Below, piece after piece: positions 36,561-45,974 of a DNA stretch of 64,000 bases. The notes under the pieces were generated by a model. The model did not search any database. It was given only the letters and a program-made list of their open reading frames with translations, and was not told where the DNA came from. Location: positions 16,473-80,472 of the forward strand of contig NZ_AMDP01000068.1 in the NCBI RefSeq assembly GCF_028128615.1. Direction: 5' to 3'. The stretch comes from Enterococcus sp. 5H. GTDB taxonomy: Bacteria; Bacillota; Bacilli; Lactobacillales; Enterococcaceae. Position numbers and translations under genes: made by a program. Positions within the stretch are counted from its first letter, which is position 1. Each line of letters starts with the position of its first letter.

Positions 36561-36948
36561 AAAGAGTGAGTGGGACAAAACTAAAGATCCGTTTTGTTTC
36601 ACTCACTAGATCCGACTAAACGACGAGAAAAAAGCAGCTACTGCACTTCGTTCCGATCACAACAATTTCTAAGAGCTAAAGCTCTAAGAATTGAAGGCTT
36701 CGGAAATAAGCCGAAATTGCTATGAAACACAGTGAGGTACGAACTGATGTAGAATAGTACCTACTTGGTTCAAAAATTTGAAGAGCACCGAGTAGGTACC
36801 AGTCATCATCCATTCGCAAGCTCATGGTGATTCTTGGTAATTTTCGTGAATCCCTTCTTATTGCTGTAAAACACAACGAGAACCGAGTTGATGTTGCACA
36901 GTACCTACCCGGTTCTCGGAGCTAAACGCTTTTGTCTCAGCCTCTTTC
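36561..36948. repeat. Dispersed intergenic repeat, copy C (long)
   Basis: A copy of about 390 bases. The first ~210 bases closely follow copy A (GTGAGTGGGACAAAACT hairpin, GACTAAACGACGAGAAAAAAG, TTCGGAAATAAGCCGAAATT). A further internal block with GAGTAGGTACCAGTCATCATCC follows, then the common end CTCGGAGCTAAACGCTTTTGTCTCAGCC. The outer ends GAGTGGGACAAAA and TTTTGTCTCAGCCTC are imperfect complements. It occupies most of the gap between the Mga-like gene and tig; no gene is evident. Confidence 0.8.
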
Positions 36949-37029
36949 TTATATTTTAAAACCTAAATAAATAGATTTATCCAACGCAACTTGTGTTTTT
37001 GCTCCTTCTTCATGTCTAATGTACAAAAA

Positions 37030-37071
37030 AGATCGTAGATAAAGTCCTAAATGAGACTTTATCTACGATCT
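37030..37071 (-). terminator. Terminator of tig
   Basis: A 17-bp perfect stem, AGATCGTAGATAAAGTC with GACTTTATCTACGATCT, an 8-base loop and a T-rich flank on the minus strand. Confidence 0.88.
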
Positions 37072-37110
37072 AAAATACTCCTGAAATCAGGTTTGCTATT
37101 TTAATTATGC

Positions 37111-38394
37111 TTATTTTTCAGTTGCAGTTTCAGTAACAACTTCTACTGCTTTCTTCATACGGATATCATGTTTTAACATATCTTCAGTTAAGACACGTTT
37201 TACTTGATCTACAGGCATGTTGTATTGTTCTGCTAAATCAGTGATTTCTTTATCGATTTCATCTTGAGAGATTTCGATATTTTCAGCTGCTGCGATCGCT
37301 TCGATTACAAGGTTTGTTTTCGTACGAACTTCTGCTTCTGCTTCAAATTGTTTGTGCAAGTCAGCTTCAGTTGTTCCAGTTAATTGATAGTACATATCTG
37401 GAGCGATACCTTGACGTTGCATGTTATTTAAGAATTCATCCATTGAACGGTGGACTTCGTCATGTACCATTACATGTGGAAGGTCAACGATTTCAGCGTT
37501 ATCAACAGCTTGACGAATAGCAGCTTCGTCTTTAGCTTCTGTTGCAGCTTCGTCTTTAGATTCTGTTAATTCAGTACGGAATTTTTCTTTTAATTCAGCT
37601 AATGATTCTACTGAATCATCCACGTCTTTAGCAAATTCATCATCTAATTCAGGTAATTCTTTGGCTTTAACTTCGTGAATTTTCACTTGGAAAACAGCTT
37701 CTTGACCAGCTAAATCTTCAGCTTGATAGTCTTCTGGGAAAGTAACTTTCACTTCAAGTTCTTCACCAGCTTTTTTACCAACTAGTTGGTCTTCAAAACC
37801 AGGAATAAATGAGTTTGAACCTAATTCAAGAGAATAGTTTTCGCCTTTGCCGCCTTCAAAAGCAACGCCGTCTTTAAATCCTTCAAAGTCAATAACAGCA
37901 GTATCGCCATTGGCAGCTGCTTCATCTTCTTTGATTACTAATTCAGCTTGTGATTCTAGCTCACGTTGGATACGTGCATCCACGTCTTCATCAGTAACTT
38001 CACGGTCTTGTTTTTCAACTGTTAAGTTTTTGTATTCGCCTAATTTAACTTCAGGTTTTACAGTAACTTCTGCAGTAACAACCCAATCTTCACCTTTGTT
38101 CATGCTTTCAACATCAATTTTAGGTTGAGATACTGGATCAATTCCAGCTTCTTTAATAGCTGCTTCATAAACTTCAGGTAAAACAGCGTTCAATGCATCT
38201 TCATACAACGCTTCTTCGCCATACATACGGTTAAATACTTGACGAGATACTTTTCCTTTACGGAATCCTGGAACGTTAAGATTTTTTTTGACTTTATCAA
38301 ATGCTTGTTTCAAGCCTTTTTCGATTAGTGTTTGATCAACTGAAAAAGTTAACACACCATCATTAGTGCCTTTTTTTTCCCATTTCGCAGACAT
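37111..38394 (-). CDS. tig: Trigger factor, ribosome-associated chaperone
   Basis: A 427-residue chaperone and peptidyl-prolyl isomerase that binds nascent chains at ribosomal protein L23. The ribosome-binding domain contains [14 protein letters not shown] (~35-48). The FKBP-like PPIase domain spans about 160-245 ([29 protein letters not shown]), and the helical C-terminal part holds the substrate arms. The ATG at 38394 was chosen: CGGAGGGAAACAA lies just upstream and the protein then begins MSAKWEKKG, the usual start and length. It is monocistronic. Confidence 0.96.
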   Translation of the reverse strand: MSAKWEKKGTNDGVLTFSVDQTLIEKGLKQAFDKVKKNLNVPGFRKGKVSRQVFNRMYGEEALYEDALNAVLPEVYEAAIKEAGIDPVSQPKIDVESMNKGEDWVVTAEVTVKPEVKLGEYKNLTVEKQDREVTDEDVDARIQRELESQAELVIKEDEAAANGDTAVIDFEGFKDGVAFEGGKGENYSLELGSNSFIPGFEDQLVGKKAGEELEVKVTFPEDYQAEDLAGQEAVFQVKIHEVKAKELPELDDEFAKDVDDSVESLAELKEKFRTELTESKDEAATEAKDEAAIRQAVDNAEIVDLPHVMVHDEVHRSMDEFLNNMQRQGIAPDMYYQLTGTTEADLHKQFEAEAEVRTKTNLVIEAIAAAENIEISQDEIDKEITDLAEQYNMPVDQVKRVLTEDMLKHDIRMKKAVEVVTETATEK

Positions 38395-38589
38395 TTGTTT
38401 CCCTCCGAATAACTTAATTTTATACATGAATTTATGTTATGCATACCTTTAAATAGTACACTATCACTGAATAAATGTAAACATTTTAGGTGATAAGAAG
38501 GTGCAGAAAACTGATTTTTTTTGATTATTTTTGAAAATGAAAATTATTTAGCCTATATTATTTCTTAAAACCTGACAAAACAAAGCAAG

Positions 38590-38633
38590 AAAAGGCGAAA
38601 CCAGATTGACTATTTCAACTAGTTTTGCCTTTT
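38590..38633 (-). terminator. Terminator of the luxS/metQ/mtn unit
   Basis: AAAAGGC-(G)-AAAC pairs with GTTT-(T)-GCCTTTT around a 20-base loop, about 70 bases past the mtn stop on the minus strand. Confidence 0.65.
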
Positions 38634-38705
38634 CCTTCTATATTATTATGATCCTATATTTGAATCTTAGGGAAGAATAAAATCAATATTTTTTATTGAA
38701 GTGCA

Positions 38706-39398
38706 TCATAATAAATTAATCACTTTTTGTATTTGTTCAAACGCATGAATTGCTGCTTGATTTAAATGTGCATCAAAACTCACTGCTGCCTCTTTTCCAG
38801 CAATATCTGAAACTCCACGAATATTTAAAACTGGAATCTGATAAAACTGACTAACTTGGGCAATCGCTGTACTTTCCATATCAGAGGCTAAGGCGTGTTT
38901 GAATCGTTTTTTAATTGTCTTTACAACTGATTTCTCACTCATGAATGAGTCTGCTGTAACAATTTGGCCTTTGTGCAGTTTATAAGTTTCAGGCTGCTTT
39001 AACTGACCAATAAGCTTACTCCATTTTTGATCAAGTAGATAACTTTTTGGCATTTTAGGAACTTGACCATAGGCATAATCAAATCCCGTTGCATCTACAT
39101 CACTATAAATTAATTCCGTACCATACACGACATCACCGATTGTTATTTCTTCTGAAAAACCACCAGCAGAGCCAGTATTAATAATTATATCTGGATGGAA
39201 AATTTCACACACTAAACTTGCAGAAGCTGCTGCATTAACTTTGCCGATCCCTGTTTCTACTAAAATTAATGTATGTTTTGCTGAACCAATCACTTTTTCA
39301 ACGACTGTTTTTCCACGCTGAATGACAAGCTCTGTTTGATATAGCTCCCGAAAAGGAAGTAACTCCTCCTTCATTGCTGCAGCAATCACAATTTTCAT
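38706..39398 (-). CDS. mtnN: 5'-methylthioadenosine/S-adenosylhomocysteine nucleosidase
   Basis: A 230-residue Pfs/MTAN enzyme that removes adenine from S-adenosylhomocysteine and methylthioadenosine, giving S-ribosylhomocysteine for LuxS. Motifs are MKIVIAAAMKEELLPF, VETGIGKVNAAAS, NTGSAGGF and the catalytic Asp in GVSDIAGKEA with SDMESTAIAQV. The ATG at 39398 overlaps the metQ stop (ATGA), so the two are translationally coupled. It is the last gene of the T-box-controlled set. Confidence 0.93.
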   Translation of the reverse strand: MKIVIAAAMKEELLPFRELYQTELVIQRGKTVVEKVIGSAKHTLILVETGIGKVNAAASASLVCEIFHPDIIINTGSAGGFSEEITIGDVVYGTELIYSDVDATGFDYAYGQVPKMPKSYLLDQKWSKLIGQLKQPETYKLHKGQIVTADSFMSEKSVVKTIKKRFKHALASDMESTAIAQVSQFYQIPVLNIRGVSDIAGKEAAVSFDAHLNQAAIHAFEQIQKVINLL

Positions 39399-40261
39399 TG
39401 GACCGACTCCCATAATTCTTGATTATTTTCTTGTACATCAACCTTCGTTCCACCAAAATGTTCTTTACTATAGTCCTTTACTTCTTGCGTATGATACAAT
39501 TCGCCTAATTTTTGTAAAGCAGGATCATCTTTTCGATCTTCTGTTGTCACTAAAACGTTAATGCTCGGCTTCGTATTTTTATCGATTTCTTCTTTAAAAA
39601 TTGCATCTTTCAATACATTTAAACCACCCTCAAATGCAACTGTATTACTGATTAAAGCTAAATCAACATCCTGTAGAATCCGTGGCCCTGTTGTATCATC
39701 AATCAATTTAAACTCAAGATTTTTAGGATTTTCAATAATATCGGACGGTGTTCCTGTCCCAGCATCAAAATCATCTGATAAAGTGATTAAGCCAGAAGCT
39801 TCAAGTAAGCGTAAACCACGAGCGGTATTTGCTGGATTATCTGCTAAAGCGACTAAAGATCCATCTTTTACTTCATCAACTGACTGATATTTTTCTGAGT
39901 AAATCCCCATCGGTTCCATATACGTCGTTGCAATTGGAACCAATTCTTCAGCGCTATCTTTGTTGAAACTAACTAAATAACCTAACGATTGAAATGCGTT
40001 AACATCTACCTGTTTTTCAACCGTCGCATTATTTAATTGCGGCCCGCCATCAATTTCTTTTACTTCAATAGCCAAACCAGCAGCTTTTGCTAAATCTGAA
40101 TCCGCAATAAACTGCCAAATTTCTGCGTCACTACCAACTGAACCTACCACAACTTTTGTCGTTTCTTGTTCTGCTTCTACCTGACTTTTTTGTTCCTGAT
40201 TTGTACAACCTGTGACTAACAGTACACCTAGCAAAATGAATAACTTTATTGTATTTTTCAT
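39395..40261 (-). CDS. metQ: Methionine ABC transporter substrate-binding lipoprotein
   Basis: A 288-residue NlpA/MetQ-family lipoprotein with a signal peptide ending in the lipobox LVTGC (Cys19). The mature part shows GSDAEIWQFI, VNAFQSLGYL (ligand loop), DNPANTARGLRLLEASGLI and NTVAFEGGLN. It captures methionine at the cell surface for a MetN-MetI ABC permease, which is not in this window, so it is a stand-alone binding protein here. It lies 24 bases after luxS. Short-range specificity (L-Met, D-Met or Met sulfoxide) cannot be read. Confidence 0.88.
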   Translation of the reverse strand: MKNTIKLFILLGVLLVTGCTNQEQKSQVEAEQETTKVVVGSVGSDAEIWQFIADSDLAKAAGLAIEVKEIDGGPQLNNATVEKQVDVNAFQSLGYLVSFNKDSAEELVPIATTYMEPMGIYSEKYQSVDEVKDGSLVALADNPANTARGLRLLEASGLITLSDDFDAGTGTPSDIIENPKNLEFKLIDDTTGPRILQDVDLALISNTVAFEGGLNVLKDAIFKEEIDKNTKPSINVLVTTEDRKDDPALQKLGELYHTQEVKDYSKEHFGGTKVDVQENNQELWESVQ

Positions 40262-40285
40262 AAGTTCCTCCTACCAAATAGTCAC

Positions 40286-40762
40286 CTAAACAACATCTCT
40301 TTCAAAAGCTGAAAGACTAATTCCTTGGTCCAAAACCAATTTCGCCCACTCTTTAGCTGAAAAAAGCGAATGATCTTTATAATTACCACAGCTTTTTGCA
40401 TCTGTTCCTTGTACATCCGCCCATTGAATTTCATTTACGACTTGCTCTAACGTTTCCTTCAAAGCTTTTGCCACTTCTTCTGCTGAAGGATTTCCCCAAA
40501 CAATTAAGTGAAAACCCGTTCGACAACCAAAAGGTGAAATATCAATAATGCCGCTTAAACGATCCCTTAACAAATCCGCTAATAAATGCTCTAACGTATG
40601 AATGGCTGCTGTTGGAATTTCTGCTTGATTCGGTTGAGCAAAACGCAGATCAAAATTCGTTATTTCATCACCCTTTGCTCCGACTTCTGTTGCGATTACT
40701 CGCACATATGGCGCAATTACTTTATTATGATCTAATGTAAAACTTTCAACTTCTGCCATCAT
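40286..40762 (-). CDS. luxS: S-ribosylhomocysteine lyase, AI-2 synthase
   Basis: A 158-residue metalloenzyme that splits S-ribosylhomocysteine into homocysteine and the AI-2 precursor DPD. The metal site is HTLEH (His55, His59) plus the Cys in AKSCGNY, and GCRTGFH carries the active-site Cys80. Two ATGs (40762 and 40759) follow GAAGGGAAGATC; the first is given. It sits between the methionine-synthase-like gene and metQ, so homocysteine made here can be methylated by the neighbour. Confidence 0.95.
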   Translation of the reverse strand: MMAEVESFTLDHNKVIAPYVRVIATEVGAKGDEITNFDLRFAQPNQAEIPTAAIHTLEHLLADLLRDRLSGIIDISPFGCRTGFHLIVWGNPSAEEVAKALKETLEQVVNEIQWADVQGTDAKSCGNYKDHSLFSAKEWAKLVLDQGISLSAFERDVV

Positions 40763-40792
40763 TGATCTTCCCTTCATTTTTTAATGTATCAT

Positions 40793-41914
40793 TTAAGCTT
40801 TTTGACCCCAGACTTCATTGGCTACATCAATAACTAAACCTAATTTCGCCCATTGTTCTTCTTCAGTTAAAATATTTCCTTCTTCTGTTGAGGCAAAACC
40901 GCATTGCGGACTTAAACTTAAACGGTCTAGCGGAACATACTGGCTTGCTTCTTTAATTCGGGAAATCAAGGTATCTTTGTCTTCCAATTTTCCATCCTTA
41001 CTCGTTACCAAACCTAAAACGACCTGCTTTTCATCTGGTACAAAACGCAAAGGTTCAAAATCCCCGGAACGGTCGTCATCAAATTCTAAGAAAAATGCTT
41101 CGACATTTTGATTCCCCAACAAGGTATCTGCGACTGGTTCATAACCGCCAGAAGTTGCCCATGTGGAATGATAATTTCCTCGACAAACATGAGTCGTCAC
41201 ATGTAAATCCTCAGGTAGCTCAGCAACAGCATCATTGTTTAAACGTAAATATAGTTCTTGTAAATGTTGGGTATCATAAGCTCCATTAGTCATTGTTTCC
41301 CAAAAGTTTTTATCCACTAGCATACCCCAAGTACAATCATCTAATTTAATATCTCGACAACCTAATTCATATAAAGCTAAAATTGTTTCACGATAGGCTT
41401 TAGCGATATCCTGATACAATACTTCACGGTCTGGGTAAAATTCATTTAATTTATCTTCATTCGCTCCACGTACTAATTCTGCCAATAATTGCGCTGGTGC
41501 CGGAATACTTTGACGAATCGATGTGCCATCCGAAATAGTTGTTAAAAATGTATATTCTTCAAATACAGGATGAGTAGGATTAAATTGAATTTTTCCATTT
41601 ACACGAGCTGAATCTGCCCGCGTTTCTTCGCCATGAAACAGATAACCTTGGTCCATCACGTTATGTTCAATTCCTTTAAATCCCCAGAAAAAATCTAAAT
41701 GCCAATAACTACGGCGAAATTCGCCATCACTAATCGTTTTCAACCCGACTTCCTTTTGTTTTGCAACTAAGTCTCGTATTGCTTCATTTTCTACCGCGTT
41801 TAATTGCTCTACCGTAAGTTGTCCAGCTTCAAATTTCTCTCGTGCCTGTTTTAATTCCTCGGGACGTAAAAAGCTACCTACTATCTCATAATGATGCGCT
41901 GCTGTTTGACACAT
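40793..41914 (-). CDS. MetE C-terminal-like methyltransferase (YxjG/YxjH type)
   Basis: A 373-residue protein related to the C-terminal catalytic half of cobalamin-independent methionine synthase. It shows VGSFLRPEELKQAREKF at the N-terminus, SDGEFRRSYWHLDFFWGF, the zinc ligands in THVCRGNYH (His and Cys) and LSPQCGFAS (Cys). It lacks the N-terminal folate-binding half, as do Bacillus YxjG/YxjH, which are implicated in homocysteine methylation. It is directly behind a methionine T-box and ahead of luxS. Methyl donor unknown. Confidence 0.85.
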   Translation of the reverse strand: MCQTAAHHYEIVGSFLRPEELKQAREKFEAGQLTVEQLNAVENEAIRDLVAKQKEVGLKTISDGEFRRSYWHLDFFWGFKGIEHNVMDQGYLFHGEETRADSARVNGKIQFNPTHPVFEEYTFLTTISDGTSIRQSIPAPAQLLAELVRGANEDKLNEFYPDREVLYQDIAKAYRETILALYELGCRDIKLDDCTWGMLVDKNFWETMTNGAYDTQHLQELYLRLNNDAVAELPEDLHVTTHVCRGNYHSTWATSGGYEPVADTLLGNQNVEAFFLEFDDDRSGDFEPLRFVPDEKQVVLGLVTSKDGKLEDKDTLISRIKEASQYVPLDRLSLSPQCGFASTEEGNILTEEEQWAKLGLVIDVANEVWGQKA

Positions 41915-41940
41915 ACTTTCATTTCTCCATTTCTAAATAA

Positions 41941-42230
41941 AAAAAATCCCTAGAAGAGTCTAAACTCTCCTAAGGATGTAATAACTTACATGGTACCACC
42001 TTAATTTGCGAAAATCTTGCGATTTCCACCTCTACTCCGATACGCCGCAAACACTTGATATCGTGATTCTTGCTAACGGGAATAACCGTGTACCTCTAGA
42101 AAAACCTTCTCGAAGTACCCACTCAAAAGCCATTTTCAAATTCGCTTTCTTCCACCTCTTTTCAGCTGCCAAGGCTCTCTGTTAGAAATTCCACAGAATT
42201 TTACTTTCTTTTTCTTCGTGTTTGTTTATT
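41941..42230 (-). promoter_or_regulatory. Methionine T-box riboswitch
   Basis: Read on the minus strand: a stem I with AG-bulge-like AAGAAAAAGAAAG, a specifier loop GAATTTGAAAATGGC whose codon ATG (42133-42131) calls tRNA-Met, then the T-box core AAGGTGGTACCATG (near 41990-42004), which is complementary to the tRNA acceptor end. It finishes in a terminator hairpin with seven T residues (41941-41977). Uncharged tRNA-Met should favour the antiterminator and switch on the yxjG-like/luxS/metQ/mtn genes. Confidence 0.92.
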
Positions 42231-42329
42231 AATTTTTAATTATAATAGCAGATGGTTAGTTGGATGTCAACTGGGAAAATCAATTACTATTTTCAAACGA
42301 TAATAAACCTATCCACTTTTATAAGCCCA

Positions 42330-42614
42330 TCATTTTCCCTCTTTTGTGATCGTTGTCAATTTTGTAGAAGTATTTTCAAAAGTTGTTTTTACTTTTGTTA
42401 CCCAAGCACCCTTAGCAGATGACTGGAAATTTGATATGTAATTACTGCTGCTATTTTTTAATCGCTCCACTCTAGATTGCCCCATACTCTTAACAAGTTC
42501 TTTTCTCGTTGTAGTCGTTTGAACACACGGTGGCGCAACTGTTCCCTGAATCAAAGCTTTTTCTAACGCTTTTTTTAATTCTTTCAACTCCATTTTCATT
42601 TTTTCATTACTCAT
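42330..42614 (-). CDS. Small helical T7SS partner protein, TlaA-like (TIGR04197-like)
   Basis: A 94-residue helical protein (MSNEKMKMELKELKKALEKAL start; C-terminal segment rich in Ser/Thr/Lys with GAWVTKV). Its size and position match the WXG100-like partners that form the composite secretion signal of type VII substrates. The ATG at 42614 overlaps the end of the preceding helical gene by 8 bases; an earlier in-frame start is unlikely. It is the last gene of the tilA-tslA-tlaA unit. The TlaA assignment rests on gene order and helical character. Confidence 0.68.
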   Translation of the reverse strand: MSNEKMKMELKELKKALEKALIQGTVAPPCVQTTTTRKELVKSMGQSRVERLKNSSSNYISNFQSSAKGAWVTKVKTTFENTSTKLTTITKEGK

Positions 42615-42984
42615 CTTCTTTTTTTCTCTCCATTTCTTTGAAAAGAGTGAGTTCATCTTCTATCAATTGGGTTTGTTTCTTATAATGAATGGTATTTTCT
42701 TCTTGTCTATTTTCTAATTCTTTCACCGTTTGATTAACAACCCTATCGCTATCATCTTTACATTGATCTAATAAATGATAAACTCTGCTCATATTAATCG
42801 GTTCACTATATTCAGCTTGTTGGTAGTGATAGCTATAATTTTCTGAAAGATTTTCTAGCTCACGGCCAAACTTTTGTTTTTCATAAAACACTTCTTCTAG
42901 CTCTTCTTCAATCGTTCTTTGGTTCTGTTCATACTCAGATTCTAATTCTGTTAATTGATTTATATATGTCCTCTCCACGAGCAT
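42607..42984 (-). CDS. Helical coiled-coil T7SS partner protein, TlaA-like
   Basis: A 125-residue, almost entirely helical, Glu/Gln/Lys-rich protein (LESEYEQNQRTIEEELEEV; ENRQEENTIHYKKQTQLIE) without signal peptide or membrane segment. It starts at the base after the tslA stop codon with AGGAGG upstream, so it is tightly coupled to it. By analogy with the S. aureus TslA locus it would be one of the two small partners that stack on the lipase's C-terminal helices for export through the type VII system. Confidence 0.7.
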   Translation of the reverse strand: MLVERTYINQLTELESEYEQNQRTIEEELEEVFYEKQKFGRELENLSENYSYHYQQAEYSEPINMSRVYHLLDQCKDDSDRVVNQTVKELENRQEENTIHYKKQTQLIEDELTLFKEMERKKEDE

Positions 42985-44241
42985 TTATCCTCCTATTTGC
43001 CTAGCTAACTCTTGGTCGGTTTCTACTTGTTTGTCTATAGAAGTTTGGACTTGTCCAATTAAATCATAGTATTCTTGCTGGATTGAAGATAATTCAGATA
43101 TTTTTTGCGCATATTCTTCTCTGGGTTCTGTTCGAACAAACGGTTCTGTTGCTCCACCAGCAGTTAAAGAATCCAATACTTCTCCTTGGTGTAATGTAGA
43201 ACCTATAGAATCAGCCATTTTTAACGTATTCGTCCATAACGTATTTGCGTCTTTCTTTGCTTCACGGTACATTTTTTTGATATCCTCTATTTCGATTTGA
43301 AGGGTTTTGCTCATCCCTTGTGTTAAAATCAAGGCTTCAGACGCATCTAAATAAATTTCTTCTGCGGCAGATAATCCGCCACCACTTTTCAAAAGCTTTG
43401 CTCGCAAAACATCTAATGCTTTTAACTTACTCCGAGTATCCGTTTGAACTTTTTGTTGAGCTACATAAATTTTATTTAAATCAGGTGTATGCTGACGAAT
43501 AAATTCTTGTTCTTTTTTGGTTAAGAAACCAGTAATATCATGTGCTTTGCCATTTTTAATAACAATAATCTTTCCTGGATAGACACTACCTGCCACACCA
43601 TTGGCAGCTTTATTTAATGGGTCATCTTCCGAGACAAAATAAATGACATTTCCCTTGTAGCTTGCAAATAGATCAGATAATTCCTGTTGATTCGACTTCT
43701 TCAGATTTCCTAATAAATTCATCAAAGGAGCAGAATTATAAAGAATAATATTCGGGATATTATGCTCCATCCCCATGATAGTTCCGTTTCTTCCACCTAG
43801 TGAATGCCCTGTAACCGTATCAATGTTATATCCATTTGATTTTAAATCATTCATAAATTTGTTGCTAGCGTCAAAATACGATGAGGAAGGGCCGTCACCT
43901 TTAAAAGCAATGTTTCCCCATTGACCTACATCCTTAGAAGCATTTCCCCAAAATCCATTATCTAAGTTTGTTCCTGCAAAACCAACAACAACTTTTCCAG
44001 TGTTAGTATCTAAAAATGCTACACCGCTTGAACTTGTTTTTTTATCGTAGAATGCGTCGACTAGTTGGAGATTTGATGGGAATTTTTTATTGCCTTGTAA
44101 TGCTTCTAACTGATTAATTATATCTCTATCTGATAAACCATTCACTAAGGCATTTTCTATCTCATACGAAATAGTAGCAACAGCACTTGTAGACTCACTA
44201 TTTTCTTTAATTCCTTTATCTTTAACTTCATACTTACTCAT
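42985..44241 (-). CDS. tslA: TslA-like lipase effector of a type VII secretion system
   Basis: A 418-residue protein with a reversed arrangement: an N-terminal class-3-type lipase domain (1-~245) and a C-terminal helical targeting region (~250-418, coiled-coil). The catalytic triad is readable: Ser147 in TVTGHSLGG, Asp206/207 in VSEDDPLN and His234 in GKAHDITGF. There is no signal peptide. In S. aureus TslA is a phospholipase A toxin exported with TlaA1/TlaA2 and neutralised by the lipoprotein TilA; the gene neighbourhood here is the same. It overlaps the last immunity gene by 8 bases. EssC and other T7SS core genes are not in the window. Confidence 0.83.
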   Translation of the reverse strand: MSKYEVKDKGIKENSESTSAVATISYEIENALVNGLSDRDIINQLEALQGNKKFPSNLQLVDAFYDKKTSSSGVAFLDTNTGKVVVGFAGTNLDNGFWGNASKDVGQWGNIAFKGDGPSSSYFDASNKFMNDLKSNGYNIDTVTGHSLGGRNGTIMGMEHNIPNIILYNSAPLMNLLGNLKKSNQQELSDLFASYKGNVIYFVSEDDPLNKAANGVAGSVYPGKIIVIKNGKAHDITGFLTKKEQEFIRQHTPDLNKIYVAQQKVQTDTRSKLKALDVLRAKLLKSGGGLSAAEEIYLDASEALILTQGMSKTLQIEIEDIKKMYREAKKDANTLWTNTLKMADSIGSTLHQGEVLDSLTAGGATEPFVRTEPREEYAQKISELSSIQQEYYDLIGQVQTSIDKQVETDQELARQIGG

Positions 44242-45004
44242 TATCTAAATCCTCCTCAGACAGAGGTTGAAAATCAATAAAATCTGTAAAATAAATGCTT
44301 AATTTTTTATCAAACTTAATCTCTACTTTCTTATACCCTAAAGAGTTTCCTTTAATATCACCTGTACCCTTCAATAATAAAGTTGGGGGTATATCTGTGG
44401 GAATATCATTCCTATTTCTTAGTTCCTTTACGTTTAAATCGTCATTTGTTAGTTGATATTCTAATTCATACATGGGAACTTCTGGATTATACATTTTTTT
44501 TATATTTTTATACTTATCTAGCTTTTCAAAGTCTCCATATTGTACAAAAAATTGGAACTTTTTTATTTTGCTCTCAAGTTCTTTATCGGGAATTTCTTCT
44601 TTTGGTTGAAAGCCTTTGTCAATATAAACTACTGGGTACTTTTCAATTCTGCTGCTTTTCCCAAAAGAATTAGGCGTAATAGAGCTATAGTAATAACCTT
44701 TCATTTTTCGTGTGTTTCTGTTAATTCTTAGTCGCATTCCTTCGGTAAGTAAATCTCCATCCTCTGTTTTGCTCATTGAAAATTCAGAATTTAGCACCCA
44801 CACGCCCTTATCATCCTCATCAAACTCATCATCCCGATAACCTTCCATATCATAAAAGCTTTCCAAATCTGGTGTTGGATACATAGCTAATACTTTATCA
44901 AAACTTTGTTCTATTTCTGCTTTATTTTTTGTGTCGCATCCTGTTAATCCACTCATTATTATTAATCCTCCTAAAAATAAATATAGTCCCTTTAAACGAC
45001 TCAT
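44234..45004 (-). CDS. TilA-like immunity lipoprotein, copy 4 (next to tslA)
   Basis: A 256-residue tandem-type lipoprotein of the staphylococcal Lpl/Csa (DUF576) family. It has a signal peptide with lipobox SGLTGC, then the family block SFDKVLAMYPTPDLESFYD, MEGYRDDEF, RINRNTRKMKGYYY, KFQFFVQYG, YNPEVPMYELEYQLTN and LLLKGTGDIKGNS. It is anchored outside the membrane, where it can block an incoming lipase. Its stop overlaps the tslA start, which makes it the best candidate for the cognate immunity protein. The upstream region repeats the promoter block found before copy 1. Confidence 0.85.
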   Translation of the reverse strand: MSRLKGLYLFLGGLIIMSGLTGCDTKNKAEIEQSFDKVLAMYPTPDLESFYDMEGYRDDEFDEDDKGVWVLNSEFSMSKTEDGDLLTEGMRLRINRNTRKMKGYYYSSITPNSFGKSSRIEKYPVVYIDKGFQPKEEIPDKELESKIKKFQFFVQYGDFEKLDKYKNIKKMYNPEVPMYELEYQLTNDDLNVKELRNRNDIPTDIPPTLLLKGTGDIKGNSLGYKKVEIKFDKKLSIYFTDFIDFQPLSEEDLDNE

Positions 45005-45039
45005 ATTCTATTTACCTCCCAAAAAGGAAAAAATATTTT

Positions 45040-45095
45040 TCATATTTAATAGTTTACCATTATATGGATACACTTGTCTCTAGTAATTACAAAGT
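45040..45095 (-). promoter_or_regulatory. Promoter block of immunity copy 4, duplicated before copy 1
   Basis: The segment with ACTAGAGACAA, TGTATC and TATAAT-like bases (minus strand) is nearly the same as one at about 47577-47630. The two blocks would drive copies 1-3 and copy 4-tslA-tlaA separately. A -35 of TTACTA with 16-base spacing to TATAAT is possible here. Confidence 0.5.
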
Positions 45096-45172
45096 TTTAC
45101 TCTATTTAACGACTAATTTCACGTAGATCTTGCTTTAGTATTCTATTAAAAATATTCCATCCCTTTCAGAAG

Positions 45173-45949
45173 CTATGCTTTCCTATTGAATATATCCTCC
45201 TCTGATGAAGGCTGGAAATCAATTGAATCATCAAATACAATTGCCGGTTTTTTAGAGAAACGTATTTCTAACTGCTTATAGCCAACAGAACTTCCTTCCA
45301 AATCTCCGGTTCCTTTTAACAATAACGTTGGTGATTTCTCTGTTGGAATTTCATAACGCTCTCTCAATGCTTCAACATTTTTATCCTGATTCGCTAATTG
45401 ATACTCTAATTCATACATAGGTACTTCTGGATTGTACATTTGTTTAATATTTTTATATGTATCTAACTGACTAAAATTTCCATATTGAACAAAGAATTTA
45501 AAATTTTGTATTTTATTTTTTATATGTTCATCATTTATATTTTCAACTAGATGGAAGCCTTCATTGTCATAAGTTACCTCATAATTCTTTTTTGTAACTG
45601 GCTTACTCAAATCATTCCATGTTGTAAAAATGTAATAGTATCCCTTTGCTGTCCTGGTGTTTCTATTTAGCCTCAAAATCATACCTTCTGTAAGCAAGCC
45701 ATCATTTTCCGCTTCACTGATAGACATACTAGAATCAAGTACCCAAACACCCTTATCATCCTTATCAAACTCATCATCCCGATAACCTTCCATATCATAA
45801 AAGCTTTCCAAATCTGGTGTTGGATACACAGCTAATACTTTATCAAAACTTTGTTCTATTTCTGCTTTATTTTTTGTGTTACATCCTGTTAATCCACTCA
45901 TTAGTACAAGCATTCCCAAAAATAAATATACACACTTTATACGTCCCAT
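45173..45949 (-). CDS. TilA-like immunity lipoprotein, copy 3
   Basis: A 258-residue DUF576/Lpl-type lipoprotein, lipobox SGLTGC. The first ~75 residues are almost identical to the other copies (KVLAVYPTPDLESFYD, DKDDKGVWVL). It then diverges between residues ~75 and 130 (YYYIFTTWNDLSKPVTKK) and converges again at KFFVQYGNFSQLDTYKN. This pattern suggests recombination between copies with selection on the middle region. It lies 25 bases after copy 2, without its own obvious promoter. Confidence 0.83.
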   Translation of the reverse strand: MGRIKCVYLFLGMLVLMSGLTGCNTKNKAEIEQSFDKVLAVYPTPDLESFYDMEGYRDDEFDKDDKGVWVLDSSMSISEAENDGLLTEGMILRLNRNTRTAKGYYYIFTTWNDLSKPVTKKNYEVTYDNEGFHLVENINDEHIKNKIQNFKFFVQYGNFSQLDTYKNIKQMYNPEVPMYELEYQLANQDKNVEALRERYEIPTEKSPTLLLKGTGDLEGSSVGYKQLEIRFSKKPAIVFDDSIDFQPSSEEDIFNRKA

Positions 45950-45974
45950 GTTTTATTTAACTCCTTATATATTG

